This document shows, one piece after another, positions 38,360-47,220 of a DNA stretch of 64,000 nt. A program made the translations under genes and the position numbers. Position 1 is the stretch's first letter, and every line of letters begins with the position of its first letter. Source of the DNA: Phycisphaera sp. (GTDB lineage Bacteria > Planctomycetota > Phycisphaerae > Phycisphaerales > UBA1924). Below the pieces are notes generated by a model that was given only the letters and a program-made list of their open reading frames with translations, searched no databases and was not told where the DNA came from. The stretch lies in assembly GCA_025916675.1 (NCBI GenBank), contig CP098402.1, forward strand, positions 1,421,205 through 1,485,204, in the 5' to 3' direction.

Positions 38360-38662
38360 ATGGCGACCAGTAAAACCACCGACAGTCCCGCGGCCGACGT
38401 TGAGGCCATCCGCGAAGATCTTGCTTCGCTCAAGACCGACGTTGCCTCGCTCATTACCGACATCGCCCATCGCGGTGCCGATGGCGCATCCAGCATGGCT
38501 CAGACAGCCACCGACAAGGCCCAAGAGCTCGGGAGCGCCGCCCGGGATCAAGCCACCGAGGCTCACGATCGTTTGGCCAGCGAGGTCAGCCAGCGTCCAC
38601 TCCTGTGGCTCGCTGGAGCCGCCGTGGCTGGTGCGCTCATCGCCCGCGGTGTGCGACGCTAA
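38360..38662 (+). CDS. YqjD/ElaB-like (DUF883) protein
   Basis: A 100-aa protein. A heptad-rich soluble helix (VEAIREDLASLKTDVASLIT; MAQTATDKAQELGSAARDQA) leads to a C-terminal membrane helix, LLWLAGAAVAGALIARG, and a basic end. That is the DUF883 design of inner-membrane-anchored, ribosome-binding YqjD/ElaB proteins. AGGAGA precedes the ATG. Confidence 0.8.
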   Translation: MATSKTTDSPAADVEAIREDLASLKTDVASLITDIAHRGADGASSMAQTATDKAQELGSAARDQATEAHDRLASEVSQRPLLWLAGAAVAGALIARGVRR

Positions 38663-38760
38663 CGAGCGGCTCGTCTCTCTTGTTCGCCCCCTGCCAGCGG
38701 GGGGCGATCCAAGTGTACTGGCCACCACCACGCACAGAGTTTCCAAGGGGGGAACGATCG

Positions 38761-39060
38761 ATGCTCGAGAAAGCCGCCGACACCTTTATCGCCGCCGTCG
38801 ACCTCATGGAGGCCGAGGGCCGGCAACTCCGCCGCACCGGGGCCGACCTCACATTCTGGGGCGTTGTCGTGGTCGGCTCGGCGACCATCTCGGTGGTCGG
38901 CGTCACGGCCTTGCTGGTCGGCCTGGCGTGGATTCTGGCACAATCGGTCGGCGTGGCGGGGTCGCTGGCGATCATGGGCGCGGCGGCGACGCTGCTGGGG
39001 GTCGGGCTCGCCGCCCATGGCCGGCAACGCATGCGGGCCGCCGGAGGGAGCGCGCCATGA
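38761..39060 (+). CDS. YqjE/holin-superfamily-like membrane protein
   Basis: A 99-aa protein with an amphipathic start (MLEKAADTFIAAVDLMEAEG) and two membrane helices (VVVVGSATISVVGVTALLVG; AGSLAIMGAAATLLGVGLAA). In proteobacteria yqjD, yqjE and yqjK are neighbours, and the same order seems to hold here. Its stop overlaps the next start by 4 bp (ATGA). Confidence 0.7.
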   Translation: MLEKAADTFIAAVDLMEAEGRQLRRTGADLTFWGVVVVGSATISVVGVTALLVGLAWILAQSVGVAGSLAIMGAAATLLGVGLAAHGRQRMRAAGGSAP

Positions 39061-39431
39061 GCACGCCAGCACCCCGCCACCCCCATACCCGCCACCGCCG
39101 CCATCCCGCCGCGCTCCCGCCCGCCAAGCACGATGACGCGCAGGCCCGGCTCGGCAATCGACCCCGGCCGCAAACGATCGAGGAAGCCAAGCTCAACCTC
39201 CGGGTTGCCGCCGCCAGCCGCAGCGGCAGCGCGTCGGGGGGCGACTCGGGCTCGCTCGCCGGCGATCTCGCCTCGAGCGCGATCCGCTTCGCCAAGGACC
39301 ACCCCGCCGCCCTGGCCACCGGCATCGGCGTGGTCGCCCTAGTCGTCGGCCCGGGAGCCATCATCAAGGGGGCCGCAACCGCCGCCCGCCTGGCCACCGT
39401 CGCCGGCTTCCTGGGCAAGGCGGCCAAGTAG
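39057..39431 (+). CDS. YqjK/DUF3618-like small membrane protein
   Basis: A 124-aa protein. A His/Pro-rich start (TPAPRHPHTRHRRHPAALPP) precedes QTIEEAKLNLRVAAASRSGS. A C-terminal hydrophobic region follows (HPAALATGIGVVALVVGPGA). GGAGGGAG lies before the ATG, and the gene is coupled to the previous one. The family assignment rests on position and layout more than on motifs. Confidence 0.65.
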   Translation: MSTPAPRHPHTRHRRHPAALPPAKHDDAQARLGNRPRPQTIEEAKLNLRVAAASRSGSASGGDSGSLAGDLASSAIRFAKDHPAALATGIGVVALVVGPGAIIKGAATAARLATVAGFLGKAAK

Positions 39432-39618
39432 GCCCCTTCCCCCCCACACACACGAACCCTGTTCCCATCATCCGCCGCCCGGGGCCCCGCAAGGCCCCTG
39501 GCGGCCTGTTCTACTCACTGACGCGCCCTCCATTTGCTTGCCTGCCGTCTGCCCATTGGGCCTGCTCCCCCCTACCCTTGCGGCCCAACCCCACAAGCCC
39601 CCAAGGAGCCTTCCCAAG

Positions 39619-40089
39619 ATGGAAACCACCCTCATCATCCTCAAGCCCGACGCCGTCCAGCGGGGCCTCATGGGCCGCATCATCAGCCGCTTCGAGGACA
39701 AGGGCCTCCAGGTCGTCGGCTGCAAGCTCATGAAGATCAGCCCGCAGCTGGCCGCCGAGCACTACAAGGACCACGCCGGCAAGCCGTTCTACGACGGCCT
39801 CGTCCGCTTCATGACCGGCGCCCCGGTGCTGGTCATGGCCATCCGCGGCATCGGCGCCATCGCCATCAGCCGCTCGATGATGGGCGCGACGTTCGGCTCC
39901 AAGGCCGACGCCGGGACGATCCGGGGCGACTTCGGCGTCTCGAACAGCTTCAACCTCATCCACGGCAGCGACAGCCCCGAGGCCGCCCAGCGCGAACTGG
40001 GCCTGTTCTTCAACGACGGCGAGGTCCTCGACTACGAGCGGGCCATGAGCCAGTGGGTGTACGACTATTCGAGCGGGTCGCCGGAGTAG
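39619..40089 (+). CDS. ndk: Nucleoside diphosphate kinase
   Basis: A 156-aa enzyme that moves gamma-phosphate between nucleotides through a phospho-His. TLIILKPDAVQRGLMG, the Kpn-loop region GKPFYDGLVRFMTGAP and NLIHGSDSPEAAQRE, with the catalytic His, are all present. The C-terminus is slightly longer than usual. AAGGAG lies upstream of the ATG. A long GC-rich repeat begins just past the stop. Confidence 0.96.
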   Translation: METTLIILKPDAVQRGLMGRIISRFEDKGLQVVGCKLMKISPQLAAEHYKDHAGKPFYDGLVRFMTGAPVLVMAIRGIGAIAISRSMMGATFGSKADAGTIRGDFGVSNSFNLIHGSDSPEAAQRELGLFFNDGEVLDYERAMSQWVYDYSSGSPE

Positions 40090-40104
40090 GGCGTCGATCG
40101 CGCG

Positions 40105-40472
40105 TTTCTGGCGGTTCGCCGCTGCGGCGGGGCGGAAGACCGCCGCGCCTTCGCTCGCCCAACGGGGTTGCTTTTGAGCGGTCGCTTCGCTCCCTTGACG
40201 GCCTGACGGCCGGGCCGCAGAAGCGGCCGCGCCTCCGCATGCGCTCTCGCTCGAAGACTCGTTCGGCGGATGCTCCGTCGCAAGAGCCCGCTGCGCAGGT
40301 TCACACAAGGCACTTCGCGCCGGGGCATCCGCCGTCTTCGGCGCATGCCCCGGCGCGGCGGCCCCCGGCCGCCCGGCCGCTCATGCGGCCGCAAGCGAGC
40401 AACGCGAGCGCTCAAAACAAACCAAGTTCGCGCAGCTCAGGCGCAGCCGTCTTCGGCTCCGCCTGAGCGTCG
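40105..40472. repeat. GC-rich dispersed repeat, copy R2
   Basis: A noncoding GC-rich stretch that matches 55345-55802 over most of its length. Shared blocks include gcatgcgct(c/t)tcgctcgaag, acacaaggcactt/c, ggggcatccgc, ctcatgcggccgcaagcgag and ttcgcgcagctc. Both copies stand just beyond the 3' end of a FnIII-like paralogue. Internal short palindromes are frequent. Open frames here are not protein-like. Confidence 0.75.
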
Positions 40473-40498
40473 AACGTCCAAGCCCGCCCCAACAGCAC

Positions 40499-40545
40499 AA
40501 AACAAAGAGCGAGGGGCCCCGGCCTCCGCCGCGCCCCCTCGCTCG
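40499..40545 (-). terminator. Terminator of the FnIII-like gene, copy 2
   Basis: Arms gagcgagggg (40508-40517) and cccctcgctc (40536-40545). On the minus strand the stem is followed by TTTGTTTTG (down to 40499). It lies 34 bp beyond the stop of the paralogue. Confidence 0.8.
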
Positions 40546-40578
40546 CATACCAAGATCAACATATCGAATTGGCCGGGC

Positions 40579-41229
40579 CTACGCCGCGACGCTGGCCAGC
40601 CCCTGGCCGCCCACACCGAAGCGCACCAGGATCGGCTCGCCCGGCACGGTGTTGACCGTGTGCCGCGCGGTGACCTGGTAGCTCGCGCTCGCCGTGCCCG
40701 CGGGCACGGTGGTGTCGGTGAAGGCCTTGCTGGTGGTGTCGCCGAGGAACGCGAAGGAGGTTTCCCCAGCGAGCTGGCGGGTCACCAAGTAGAAGGTGCC
40801 CGCGGGGCCCTTGCCCTTCCAGCTGAGCTCGACCTGGCCGTTGTTGTTGAGCGTGGCGCTCAGGCCGGTGGGCTCGGCGGGCGGCTCGGCCGGGCTGGGC
40901 GCGCTGGCCCCGCTGATGTCGGCCAGGTCGTAGACCGCCTGGGGGTTCTCGCTGGCCTCGGCGAAGGCCTTGATGGCCAGCACGGCGTCGCTGGCCAGGT
41001 CCTTCATGCCGTCGGCGGTGCCGTACCAGGTCTGGGTAGCCCCCTTGCTGGCGTCGCGGACGGCCAGCGAGGTGGTCAGATCCTGGCGGGCGGAAGCCGC
41101 GGCGGAGATCACGGTCGCGACGGTTTGCGGATCTAGCCCGATCGCCGCGGCGTTGTCGTTCCAGGCGGCGGCGTGGCTCTCGACCCAGAGCAGCGCTTCG
41201 CGCCGGTTCTGGGGCATGTTGGTACCCAT
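40579..41229 (-). CDS. Helical plus FnIII-like protein, copy 2
   Basis: A 216-aa paralogue of 6767-7441 and 55933-56601. Residues 1-110 are helical (EALLWVESHAAAWNDNAAAI; TVATVISAAASARQDLTTSL; LASDAVLAIKAFAEASENP). After a Pro-rich linker, a FnIII-like sandwich has GLSATLNNNGQVELSWKGKG, FYLVTRQLAGETSFAFLGDT and ASASYQVTARHTVN. The tail VRFGVGGQGLASVAA is close to [16 protein letters not shown] of copy 3. AAGGAA precedes the ATG. The open frame continues upstream over the array, but that part is not protein-like. Function is unknown. Confidence 0.8.
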   Translation of the reverse strand: MGTNMPQNRREALLWVESHAAAWNDNAAAIGLDPQTVATVISAAASARQDLTTSLAVRDASKGATQTWYGTADGMKDLASDAVLAIKAFAEASENPQAVYDLADISGASAPSPAEPPAEPTGLSATLNNNGQVELSWKGKGPAGTFYLVTRQLAGETSFAFLGDTTSKAFTDTTVPAGTASASYQVTARHTVNTVPGEPILVRFGVGGQGLASVAA

Positions 41230-41491
41230 GATCGGTTCCTTTCTATGCAGCGGCGCTCGCCGCCTGCGTCTGGGTTTGCGGCGCTCGCCGCGGGTCTTCG
41301 TGTCCGGCCCGAGCACCGTGCCCGGGCCGATGCCCCTGGATCGCCCGATCGCGCGGGCCGCAACGGTCGCAAGGCTCGAAATCGCAGAAAACCGGTCCGG
41401 TTGTGCCGGTCGTACCGGTCGCGCGGCCGCACGGACGCTCGACGCCCCCCCAACGCTCCCCCATCGCGTTGCACGCCGACGCCCGAGAAGC
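41230..41491. other. 5' region of FnIII-like copy 2
   Basis: About 260 bp of GC-rich sequence between the paralogue start and array C. No gene is seen. It should contain the minus-strand promoter, which I could not place. Confidence 0.5.
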
Positions 41492-41701
41492 GCGATGATC
41501 GATCGTTGATCATCGACTGCCGGTCCTTGATGGTCGAGTGCGCGTCGCCGAACATCGAACGCGGGCCGCTCTGGATCGAGGCGCGGCACCGCACGATCGA
41601 TCGGCCGCTCCCGGGGCTCGAACGCCGATCCTGGTCGGTCGGGTGCCCGCGATCGATCATCGAGTGCCCGCCGTCGGCGTGCGACCATCGGGCACGCGGC
41701 C
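41492..41701. repeat. 21-bp-period array C (10 units)
   Basis: Ten units of exactly 21 bp from 41492. Units 2-9 (41513, 41534, 41555 and so on) each begin with tcga or tcgg, while the rest of each unit varies widely. Palindromes such as atcgatcg and tgatca recur. The array ends 105 bp before the -35 box of the plus-strand FG-GAP gene and begins 262 bp from the minus-strand FnIII-like gene. Confidence 0.88.
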
Positions 41702-41806
41702 CCGGCCGCCGCGCCACCAGCCGCCCACCCCGCCCGCCCCACCGGCCCCGCGTGGCCCGCACGCCCGATAGCCCGATGGCAGCCGACCGATGCCGCCGTT
41801 GTGCTC

Positions 41807-41835
41807 TTGCACGCGCGGCCGGATTTCGGTATGCT
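41807..41835 (+). promoter_or_regulatory. Promoter of FG-GAP gene 1
   Basis: TTGCAC (41807-41812), 17-nt spacer, TATGCT (41830-41835), followed by AGAGGAGA and the ATG at 41857. The block cggccggatttcggtatgct is echoed as cggccgatcctggtatgct before the second FG-GAP gene. Confidence 0.65.
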
Positions 41836-41856
41836 TGGGCCCAGAGGAGAACATCC

Positions 41857-43170
41857 ATGCCCCGAATCCGTGACCTCGTGGCCGTGCCGGCCGCTGCCGC
41901 CCTGATGGCCCCGGCCGTGCTGGCCCAGGACTGCGACCCCGCCGAGATCTTCGCGCCCCAGGTGGCCTACGGCGTAGGCGACCGTGCCGACGCCGTCGCA
42001 ATCGGCGACCTGGACGGCGACGGCGACGCGGACCTGGCCGTGGCGAACGCGGTGAGCGGCGACGCCAGCGTGCTGCTGAACAACGGCGACGGCACCTTCG
42101 CCTCCGACGTGCTTTATGCCGCTGGCGACTACCCCAGGGCGGTCGCGATCGGCGACGTGGACGGCGATGGAGACGCTGACCTTGTTGTTGCAAATACGAA
42201 TGGCAATGACATCAGCGTGCTGCTCAACCGCGGCGACGGCACGTTCGCGCCGCAGGTGCGCTACGCGGGGGGTATCGGCCCGCGTTCGGCGGCCATCGGC
42301 GACTTGGACGGCGACGGCGACGCCGATCTGGCTGTAACGAACGGGTTCGACCGTGATGTCAGCGTACTGCTCAACAACGGCGATGGGACGTTTGGGCCCC
42401 AGGTGTCCTATGGCGCGGGCAATGGGCCAAGGTCCGTAGCAATCGGCGATCTGGACGGCGACGGCGACGCGGACCTCGCCGTGGCGAACACCTTCAGCCA
42501 AGACGCCAGCGTGCTGATGAACAATGGCGATGGCACCTTCGCTTCCGATGTCCTCTATGACCTTCCGTTCGGGGGCCAGTCCGTGGCGATCGGAGACCTC
42601 GACGGGGATGGTGCCCCCGACCTTGCCGTGAGCACCACCGGGACCACGGCACTGGGCGGCGTGAGCGTGCTGCTCAACAATGGCGATGGCACCTTCGCAT
42701 CCCAGGTGGGCTATGTCGCGGGCGCGTTCGGCAGCTCGGTGGTCATTGGTGACCTGGACGGCGATGGCGACGCCGACCTCGCGGTAGCAGACGGCCAAGC
42801 CAGCAACCTGAGCGTGCTGATCAACAACAGCGATGGCACCTTCGCACCCGAGGTGCTTTACGTTTCGGGCTCCCGCCCCACGTCTGTGGCGATCGGCGAT
42901 CTGGATGGCGACGGAGACCCCGATCTCGCCACGGCAAACAGAGGGGATCTTCCCGGGGATGCCAACGTGGGCGTGCTGCTCAACCGGTGCGGGCCCTACG
43001 GCTGCCCGGCCGACCTGGACGGCGACGGCGCGCTGACCATCTTCGACTTCCTGGCGTTCGGCAACCTGTTCGACCTGATGGACCCCGCCGCCGACTTAGA
43101 CGGCGACGGCGACTTTACGATCTTCGATTTCCTGACGTTTCAGAACGCGTTCGACGCCGGGTGCCCGTAG
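41857..43170 (+). CDS. Secreted FG-GAP/VCBS protein 1 with dockerin-like tail
   Basis: A 437-aa exported protein. The signal peptide ends at MAPAVLAQ. Seven repeats of the form SVAIGDLDGDGDADLAVAN...VSVLLNNGDGTF build a calcium-binding beta-propeller of the FG-GAP/VCBS type. The C-terminus has two dockerin-like units, DLDGDGALTIFDFLAFGNLF and DLDGDGDFTIFDFLTFQNAF, ending DAGCP. The start is fixed by AGAGGAGA and the signal peptide; the frame is open upstream through array C but is not protein-like there. Confidence 0.88.
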   Translation: MPRIRDLVAVPAAAALMAPAVLAQDCDPAEIFAPQVAYGVGDRADAVAIGDLDGDGDADLAVANAVSGDASVLLNNGDGTFASDVLYAAGDYPRAVAIGDVDGDGDADLVVANTNGNDISVLLNRGDGTFAPQVRYAGGIGPRSAAIGDLDGDGDADLAVTNGFDRDVSVLLNNGDGTFGPQVSYGAGNGPRSVAIGDLDGDGDADLAVANTFSQDASVLMNNGDGTFASDVLYDLPFGGQSVAIGDLDGDGAPDLAVSTTGTTALGGVSVLLNNGDGTFASQVGYVAGAFGSSVVIGDLDGDGDADLAVADGQASNLSVLINNSDGTFAPEVLYVSGSRPTSVAIGDLDGDGDPDLATANRGDLPGDANVGVLLNRCGPYGCPADLDGDGALTIFDFLAFGNLFDLMDPAADLDGDGDFTIFDFLTFQNAFDAGCP

Positions 43171-43182
43171 AGTATGAAATCG

Positions 43183-43268
43183 GCAAATAAGCAAATAAGC
43201 AAATAAGCAAATAAGCAAATGGGAAGATGCGCAAATCCGGATTTGCGCATCTGCCCATTTGCTTATTT
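43183..43268. repeat. 8-bp tandem repeat leading into a 30-bp-arm palindrome
   Basis: Four exact copies of gcaaataa (43183-43214), then an inverted repeat with 30-nt arms (43209-43238 and 43239-43268) with one mismatch and no spacer beyond the central ccgg. It lies between the convergent FG-GAP gene and csrA and may act as a bidirectional terminator. Its low GC content contrasts sharply with the surroundings. Confidence 0.85.
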
Positions 43269-43279
43269 CGTTATTTCTC

Positions 43280-43540
43280 TTACGCCGGCGCCGCCGCGTC
43301 CTTCACGCGTACCTCGACCTCGGGCACGGGCTTCTCGGCCTGGCCGTTGCCATTGGGCGTCTCACCCTCGGCCGCGATCTGCTCGGCGACCTCCCGACGG
43401 TGCACGTCGATCGTCCTCGGAAAATCGAACGCCAGCCGGATGCGATCGCCCTTGATCGACGCGATCCGCACCACCCCGATGGGGTTCTTGGGGTCGCCGA
43501 CCACTACTTCTTCGCCCTCACGCCTCGTAATCACCAGCAT
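43280..43540 (-). CDS. csrA: Carbon storage regulator CsrA
   Basis: An 86-aa RNA-binding regulator that blocks translation at GGA-containing sites. MLVITRREGEEVVVG, IGVVRIASIKGDRIRLAFDF and VHRREV match the CsrA fold. A charged tail of about 30 residues (VAEQIAAEGETPNGNGQAEK and on) extends beyond the usual 60 aa. The ATG at 43540 gives the family N-terminus. No Shine-Dalgarno site is visible and no flagellar gene is adjacent. Confidence 0.88.
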   Translation of the reverse strand: MLVITRREGEEVVVGDPKNPIGVVRIASIKGDRIRLAFDFPRTIDVHRREVAEQIAAEGETPNGNGQAEKPVPEVEVRVKDAAAPA

Positions 43541-43837
43541 GTGCCACCACCATGTGTCGCGCGGGCGCCGAGTGCCCGCTCTTCGCGGCCCCACCATGGG
43601 CCGCCCCTCTCTTCTCGGATTCTCACCGACTCTCATGTCCCTACGGGCCCACCACGAGGAGTGTAACCGACAGGGGCCCGAACCGGCGCTAAATTTGAGT
43701 CTCGGGAGCCAAACGGCCACCGATAACGCGCAAATCTATGGCCCCAAGGCACTTGGCCGGAGTCCAACCAGCGATCAAGTCAAAATAGGGAATCTTCGGC
43801 GGAGCCGATTTCATCTTGGCGACCGGCCGCTGGAGGC

Positions 43838-44182
43838 TTATTCGACGGCCTCGACAGACGTGAACTCGGGCACGTGCTCCCGCAGGTTCCGCTCGAGCCC
43901 GACCTGCAGCGTCAGGCTGCTGCTGGGGCAGCCCACGCAGGCCCCGTGGAGCCGGATGCGGACGACTCCCTGCTCGGTAAACTCCAGGAATTCCACGTCG
44001 CCACCATCGGCCTGGATGCTGGGCCGGAGCTGCTCGATCACCTCCTGGACCCGCACCGCTGGCTGGAGCCGCTCTTCCGCCGATCCGGTGGTCGCAGCGA
44101 CGCCCTGGGGGCCGCGTGCGGCCGTCTCGTCGGCTTGGGGCAGGCTGTGTTCCTTGGCCACGGTGGGATCCTCGGGGGGCAT
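43838..44182 (-). CDS. nfu: NifU-like iron-sulfur scaffold
   Basis: A 114-aa protein whose C-terminal 75 residues are a NifU C-terminal domain: VIEQLRPSIQADGGDVEFLE and the cluster-binding CVGCPSSSLTL. Such Nfu proteins carry Fe-S clusters to target enzymes. The first 40 residues are a low-complexity leader, so the true start could be further in. It diverges from the lipoprotein gene 55 bp away. The 297 bp between it and csrA hold no gene. Confidence 0.9.
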   Translation of the reverse strand: MPPEDPTVAKEHSLPQADETAARGPQGVAATTGSAEERLQPAVRVQEVIEQLRPSIQADGGDVEFLEFTEQGVVRIRLHGACVGCPSSSLTLQVGLERNLREHVPEFTSVEAVE

Positions 44183-44237
44183 CTGGCGTGCGATCGATGT
44201 GCGAACATCTGGGTTCGTCTACCGATAGTATTGCCCT

Positions 44238-45752
44238 ATGCATGGACCCGCAGCGAACCGTACCGTCTTTCTGCTCGCTTTCGCCGCCCTGATGGCCCTG
44301 GCCATCCAGGGCTGCGCCGGCGGCGGCCACAAGCCCAGCGGCGACCCGCTGACCGACTTCCAGAACCCCGAACTCCGCACGCCCGATCGCATCGCCGCCA
44401 TGCGGGCCGCGTGGGAAGCGAACAGCGCCGATCGCTCCCAGCTCAGGCCGCCCCTGAAGTCCATGCTCTGGTCGGACCTAACCCCCCAGGAACTCCGCCA
44501 CGCGGCCATCGACCTGCTGATGAGCGACGATTCCTGGTCTGGCCTGCGTGACTCACAGAGCTTCATCCGGGCCCGCGTACCCACCGAGCGCGACTACGAG
44601 GTCATCCGTCGCATGGGCCGCCAGGCCGTCAGCCGCGGCTGGAGCGATCTGTCCCCCGCCTTCGTTCGCTCCTACGCCATCGAGGACGCCGCGATCGGCG
44701 ACCAGGATCGCGTTGAGAGGGTCATCCTGGAAGCGCTGAACCCCAACCAATCCATGGAACTCATCGCCACCCGGGTGTTCCTGAACCCCCAGCAGGGCAC
44801 GCTGGGCACCATCGACCTCGACGCCCGAGCGCGGGAAGCCGCGTGGGATCTGTTGGCCAGGCTCGACCCCAGCGGCGAGGCCCGCCGGGAAGTCCTGCGA
44901 CGCGACGACCTGCCCACCGACCAGATGGGGGCGCGCACGCTGACCACGATCCGTCGCGGCCTGAGCGAGCTGGGCGTCGTCCCCCGCAACGGCGAGGAAC
45001 TCCGCTGGCTGGTCGCCCTCTCGGAGGATCGCGGCAGCCAGTGGTGGAACCAGGCGGCCGCGGCCGTCGCCGGATTGTCCGATGGGCAGGCCCACGGCCT
45101 CAAGCTCCGCAACCTGGAAGCTGTACGTTGGGCTTCGATCTACCGCGAAGCCTGGATGCGCGACGATCGGGCCCAACTCGAAGGACGCCTGCGGGCACGC
45201 ATTGGCGATCGCGAGACGACGCCCCGCCGGGCAGACCGCAGCGAGCTCAAGGGCGTGCCACAACTCCTTGAGGAGGCCTCGGGCCGCCTCAGTTGGGGCG
45301 ACCTCATGGGCATGCTCGCCGTCGATGTGGCGCTGCACGATCCCGAAGTCATGAAGCGCATCTTCGAGCAGGTCGAGATGGACCGCGAGGACGAGACCAC
45401 CGAGTACGGCGGCCTGCTGTTCGTCGATAGCTCGGGCCGCTTCATCGCGCAGCTCTACCCGCCGCGTCCCCAGCACCGCCAGGGCGACGACACGTTTGTG
45501 GCCTCCTCGGACATGGTCGAGCAGAGCGTCCGCGCCCTGGCGATGTACCATTTCCACGTCATGCGCGAACGCAACAGCAGGTTCGCAGGCCCGAGCGTCG
45601 AAGACTTCGTCCAGGCAAGTACGCAAGGCCGCATGGGCGTCGTGATCACCTCGATCAACGAAGACGAGCTCAACGTTGACGCATTCATCGACGCGCCAGC
45701 AGCGGTCGACTTGGGCGCTCTCCCGCGCGTGCCGGCCTTCATGGACAACTGA
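44238..45752 (+). CDS. Large lipoprotein of unknown function
   Basis: A 504-aa exported protein. The signal peptide ends with the lipobox IQGC. Residues 40-340 are helical and may form HEAT-like repeats (LRHAAIDLLMSDDSW; AREAAWDLLARLDPSGEARR). The last 150 residues have alternating beta/alpha segments (YGGLLFVDSSGRFIAQLYPP; DDTFVASSDMVEQSVRALAM; GRMGVVITSINEDELNVDAF). I do not recognise the family. It precedes the M48-type gene by 23 bp and is probably co-transcribed. Confidence 0.75.
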   Translation: MHGPAANRTVFLLAFAALMALAIQGCAGGGHKPSGDPLTDFQNPELRTPDRIAAMRAAWEANSADRSQLRPPLKSMLWSDLTPQELRHAAIDLLMSDDSWSGLRDSQSFIRARVPTERDYEVIRRMGRQAVSRGWSDLSPAFVRSYAIEDAAIGDQDRVERVILEALNPNQSMELIATRVFLNPQQGTLGTIDLDARAREAAWDLLARLDPSGEARREVLRRDDLPTDQMGARTLTTIRRGLSELGVVPRNGEELRWLVALSEDRGSQWWNQAAAAVAGLSDGQAHGLKLRNLEAVRWASIYREAWMRDDRAQLEGRLRARIGDRETTPRRADRSELKGVPQLLEEASGRLSWGDLMGMLAVDVALHDPEVMKRIFEQVEMDREDETTEYGGLLFVDSSGRFIAQLYPPRPQHRQGDDTFVASSDMVEQSVRALAMYHFHVMRERNSRFAGPSVEDFVQASTQGRMGVVITSINEDELNVDAFIDAPAAVDLGALPRVPAFMDN

Positions 45753-45775
45753 CCGACACCAGCCCCTGAGCGAAC

Positions 45776-47194
45776 GTGCCCAGCATCCATGTCCTTATCA
45801 TCCTGGTTGGCTTGCTGGTTGGCCGAGACCTGGCCAAGGCCCGCGGCGATGCGTTCATCGGCACGCCCGGACAGTTCCTGATCGCCAGCGGATGGACCGT
45901 GCTCATTGCCGTGGTCGCAACGATCGCGCTGCCAGCGTGCGCTCGCGCCGCGGCCCACCGGGGCTCGTGGCGGATGCTCAACCGGGGGCTGGGCCTCGCC
46001 CAGAAGCTCCGCTGGCTCGCCGTCCTCCCGTTCGCGACGTGGTGCATCACATCGGATGGCGTGGGCGCGGTTGAGGCGCTCATCGGGTCCTGGATCGGGT
46101 TGGACGAAGCTCTCGCGGCCACGCCACCGCTGCTGGCCTTGCTCGCCATCGCCTGGGCCGAGCACCCGTTGCACGATCGCATGCGTCAGGCCATGATGGT
46201 GCGCCAGCTCGACGAGGGTGTCGCCATGGAGCGGCCGCCAACTCGGTTCGAAGCCACGGTCGGCCACGCCCGCGCCATGCTGGCGATGCCGCTCGCGCCG
46301 ATCCTGCTGCTCGTCTGCTGGCATGAGACAACCGAGACATTGACCGGCCTTCCCGAATGGCTCACGCGAACCATCGACATCGGCGGCACGGTGGCCATCA
46401 TCACGATCGCCCCGGCCATCGTCGTGCGCGTGCTGGGCACGAAGTCGCTGGACTCGGGCGAATTCCGCGAACGCATCGATGATCTCTGCCAACACATGGG
46501 GGCGCGTATCCGTGGTGTTCGCCTGTGGACTAACCCCTCGGCGAACGCCGCCATCCTTGGGCTTCTGCCCTGGGCTCGCTACATGCTCGTCACCGAACCA
46601 CTGCTTCGCGGCATGCCCAGGCACGAACTCGACGCCGTGGTCGCCCACGAGCTCGCCCACGTCCGCCAGCACCACGTCCTGTGGATCGTGCTCTCGATGC
46701 TCGCGATGGTTACCGCCCTGAGTTTCGGCCAACCGGCAGTCACGGCCGGAATCATGCGTGTTGGAGTGCTTCCCGGTATTGCCGAGGTCGTGTCGCTTCT
46801 GGCAGTCCTGGCCGTGGCGATCTTGGGTTTCGGGGCCATCAGCCGCACGATCGAACGCCACGCCGATGCGCGGGCGGCGGTCGCGATCGGGCAAGAGATC
46901 GCGACGACCCAATACGAGAGCACCACCCACGTCCATCCGGGTGGCCCCGCCTCGATGGCCGCCGCACTCGACCGCGTGTGCGCGCTCAATGGCGTCGACC
47001 CTAAGCGATGGGGCTTCCGCCACGGCTCGGTCGCGCAGCGTCAGCGTGCACTCGCCAAGCTGCCCGGGCTGCCCGTTGCCTCGCTCCCAATCGACCGAAG
47101 AATCCGGGTTCTGCGATGGGCTACGGTTCTCGGGATCGCGGGCATGGGCGGATTCCTGCTCGTTGGCCTCAGCCTTGGCTGGCTCCAGTGGTAG
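45776..47194 (+). CDS. M48-type membrane metallopeptidase
   Basis: A 472-aa polytopic membrane protein starting with GTG. The zinc motif is AVVAHELAHVRQHH, followed by the glutamate in RTIERHADARAAV. Hydrophobic helices flank the domain on both sides. This is the layout of Ste24/HtpX-type proteases, which remove or quality-control membrane proteins. The dapF start follows 26 bp later. Confidence 0.85.
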   Translation: MPSIHVLIILVGLLVGRDLAKARGDAFIGTPGQFLIASGWTVLIAVVATIALPACARAAAHRGSWRMLNRGLGLAQKLRWLAVLPFATWCITSDGVGAVEALIGSWIGLDEALAATPPLLALLAIAWAEHPLHDRMRQAMMVRQLDEGVAMERPPTRFEATVGHARAMLAMPLAPILLLVCWHETTETLTGLPEWLTRTIDIGGTVAIITIAPAIVVRVLGTKSLDSGEFRERIDDLCQHMGARIRGVRLWTNPSANAAILGLLPWARYMLVTEPLLRGMPRHELDAVVAHELAHVRQHHVLWIVLSMLAMVTALSFGQPAVTAGIMRVGVLPGIAEVVSLLAVLAVAILGFGAISRTIERHADARAAVAIGQEIATTQYESTTHVHPGGPASMAAALDRVCALNGVDPKRWGFRHGSVAQRQRALAKLPGLPVASLPIDRRIRVLRWATVLGIAGMGGFLLVGLSLGWLQW

Positions 47195-47220
47195 ATAGCT
47201 CGTTTGCCCGGGAGGGCGAT

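Noticed and set aside
41173-41856. An N-terminal extension of FG-GAP protein 1 encoded by array C
   Set aside because: The frame is open, but a signal peptide, promoter and Shine-Dalgarno site all lie downstream of the array, and the array is open in several frames because 21 is a multiple of three.
40579-42798. The minus-strand frame extending the FnIII-like gene to 739 codons
   Set aside because: The part above 41229 runs antisense through the FG-GAP gene and across array C; only the last 216 codons match the paralogues and have a Shine-Dalgarno site.
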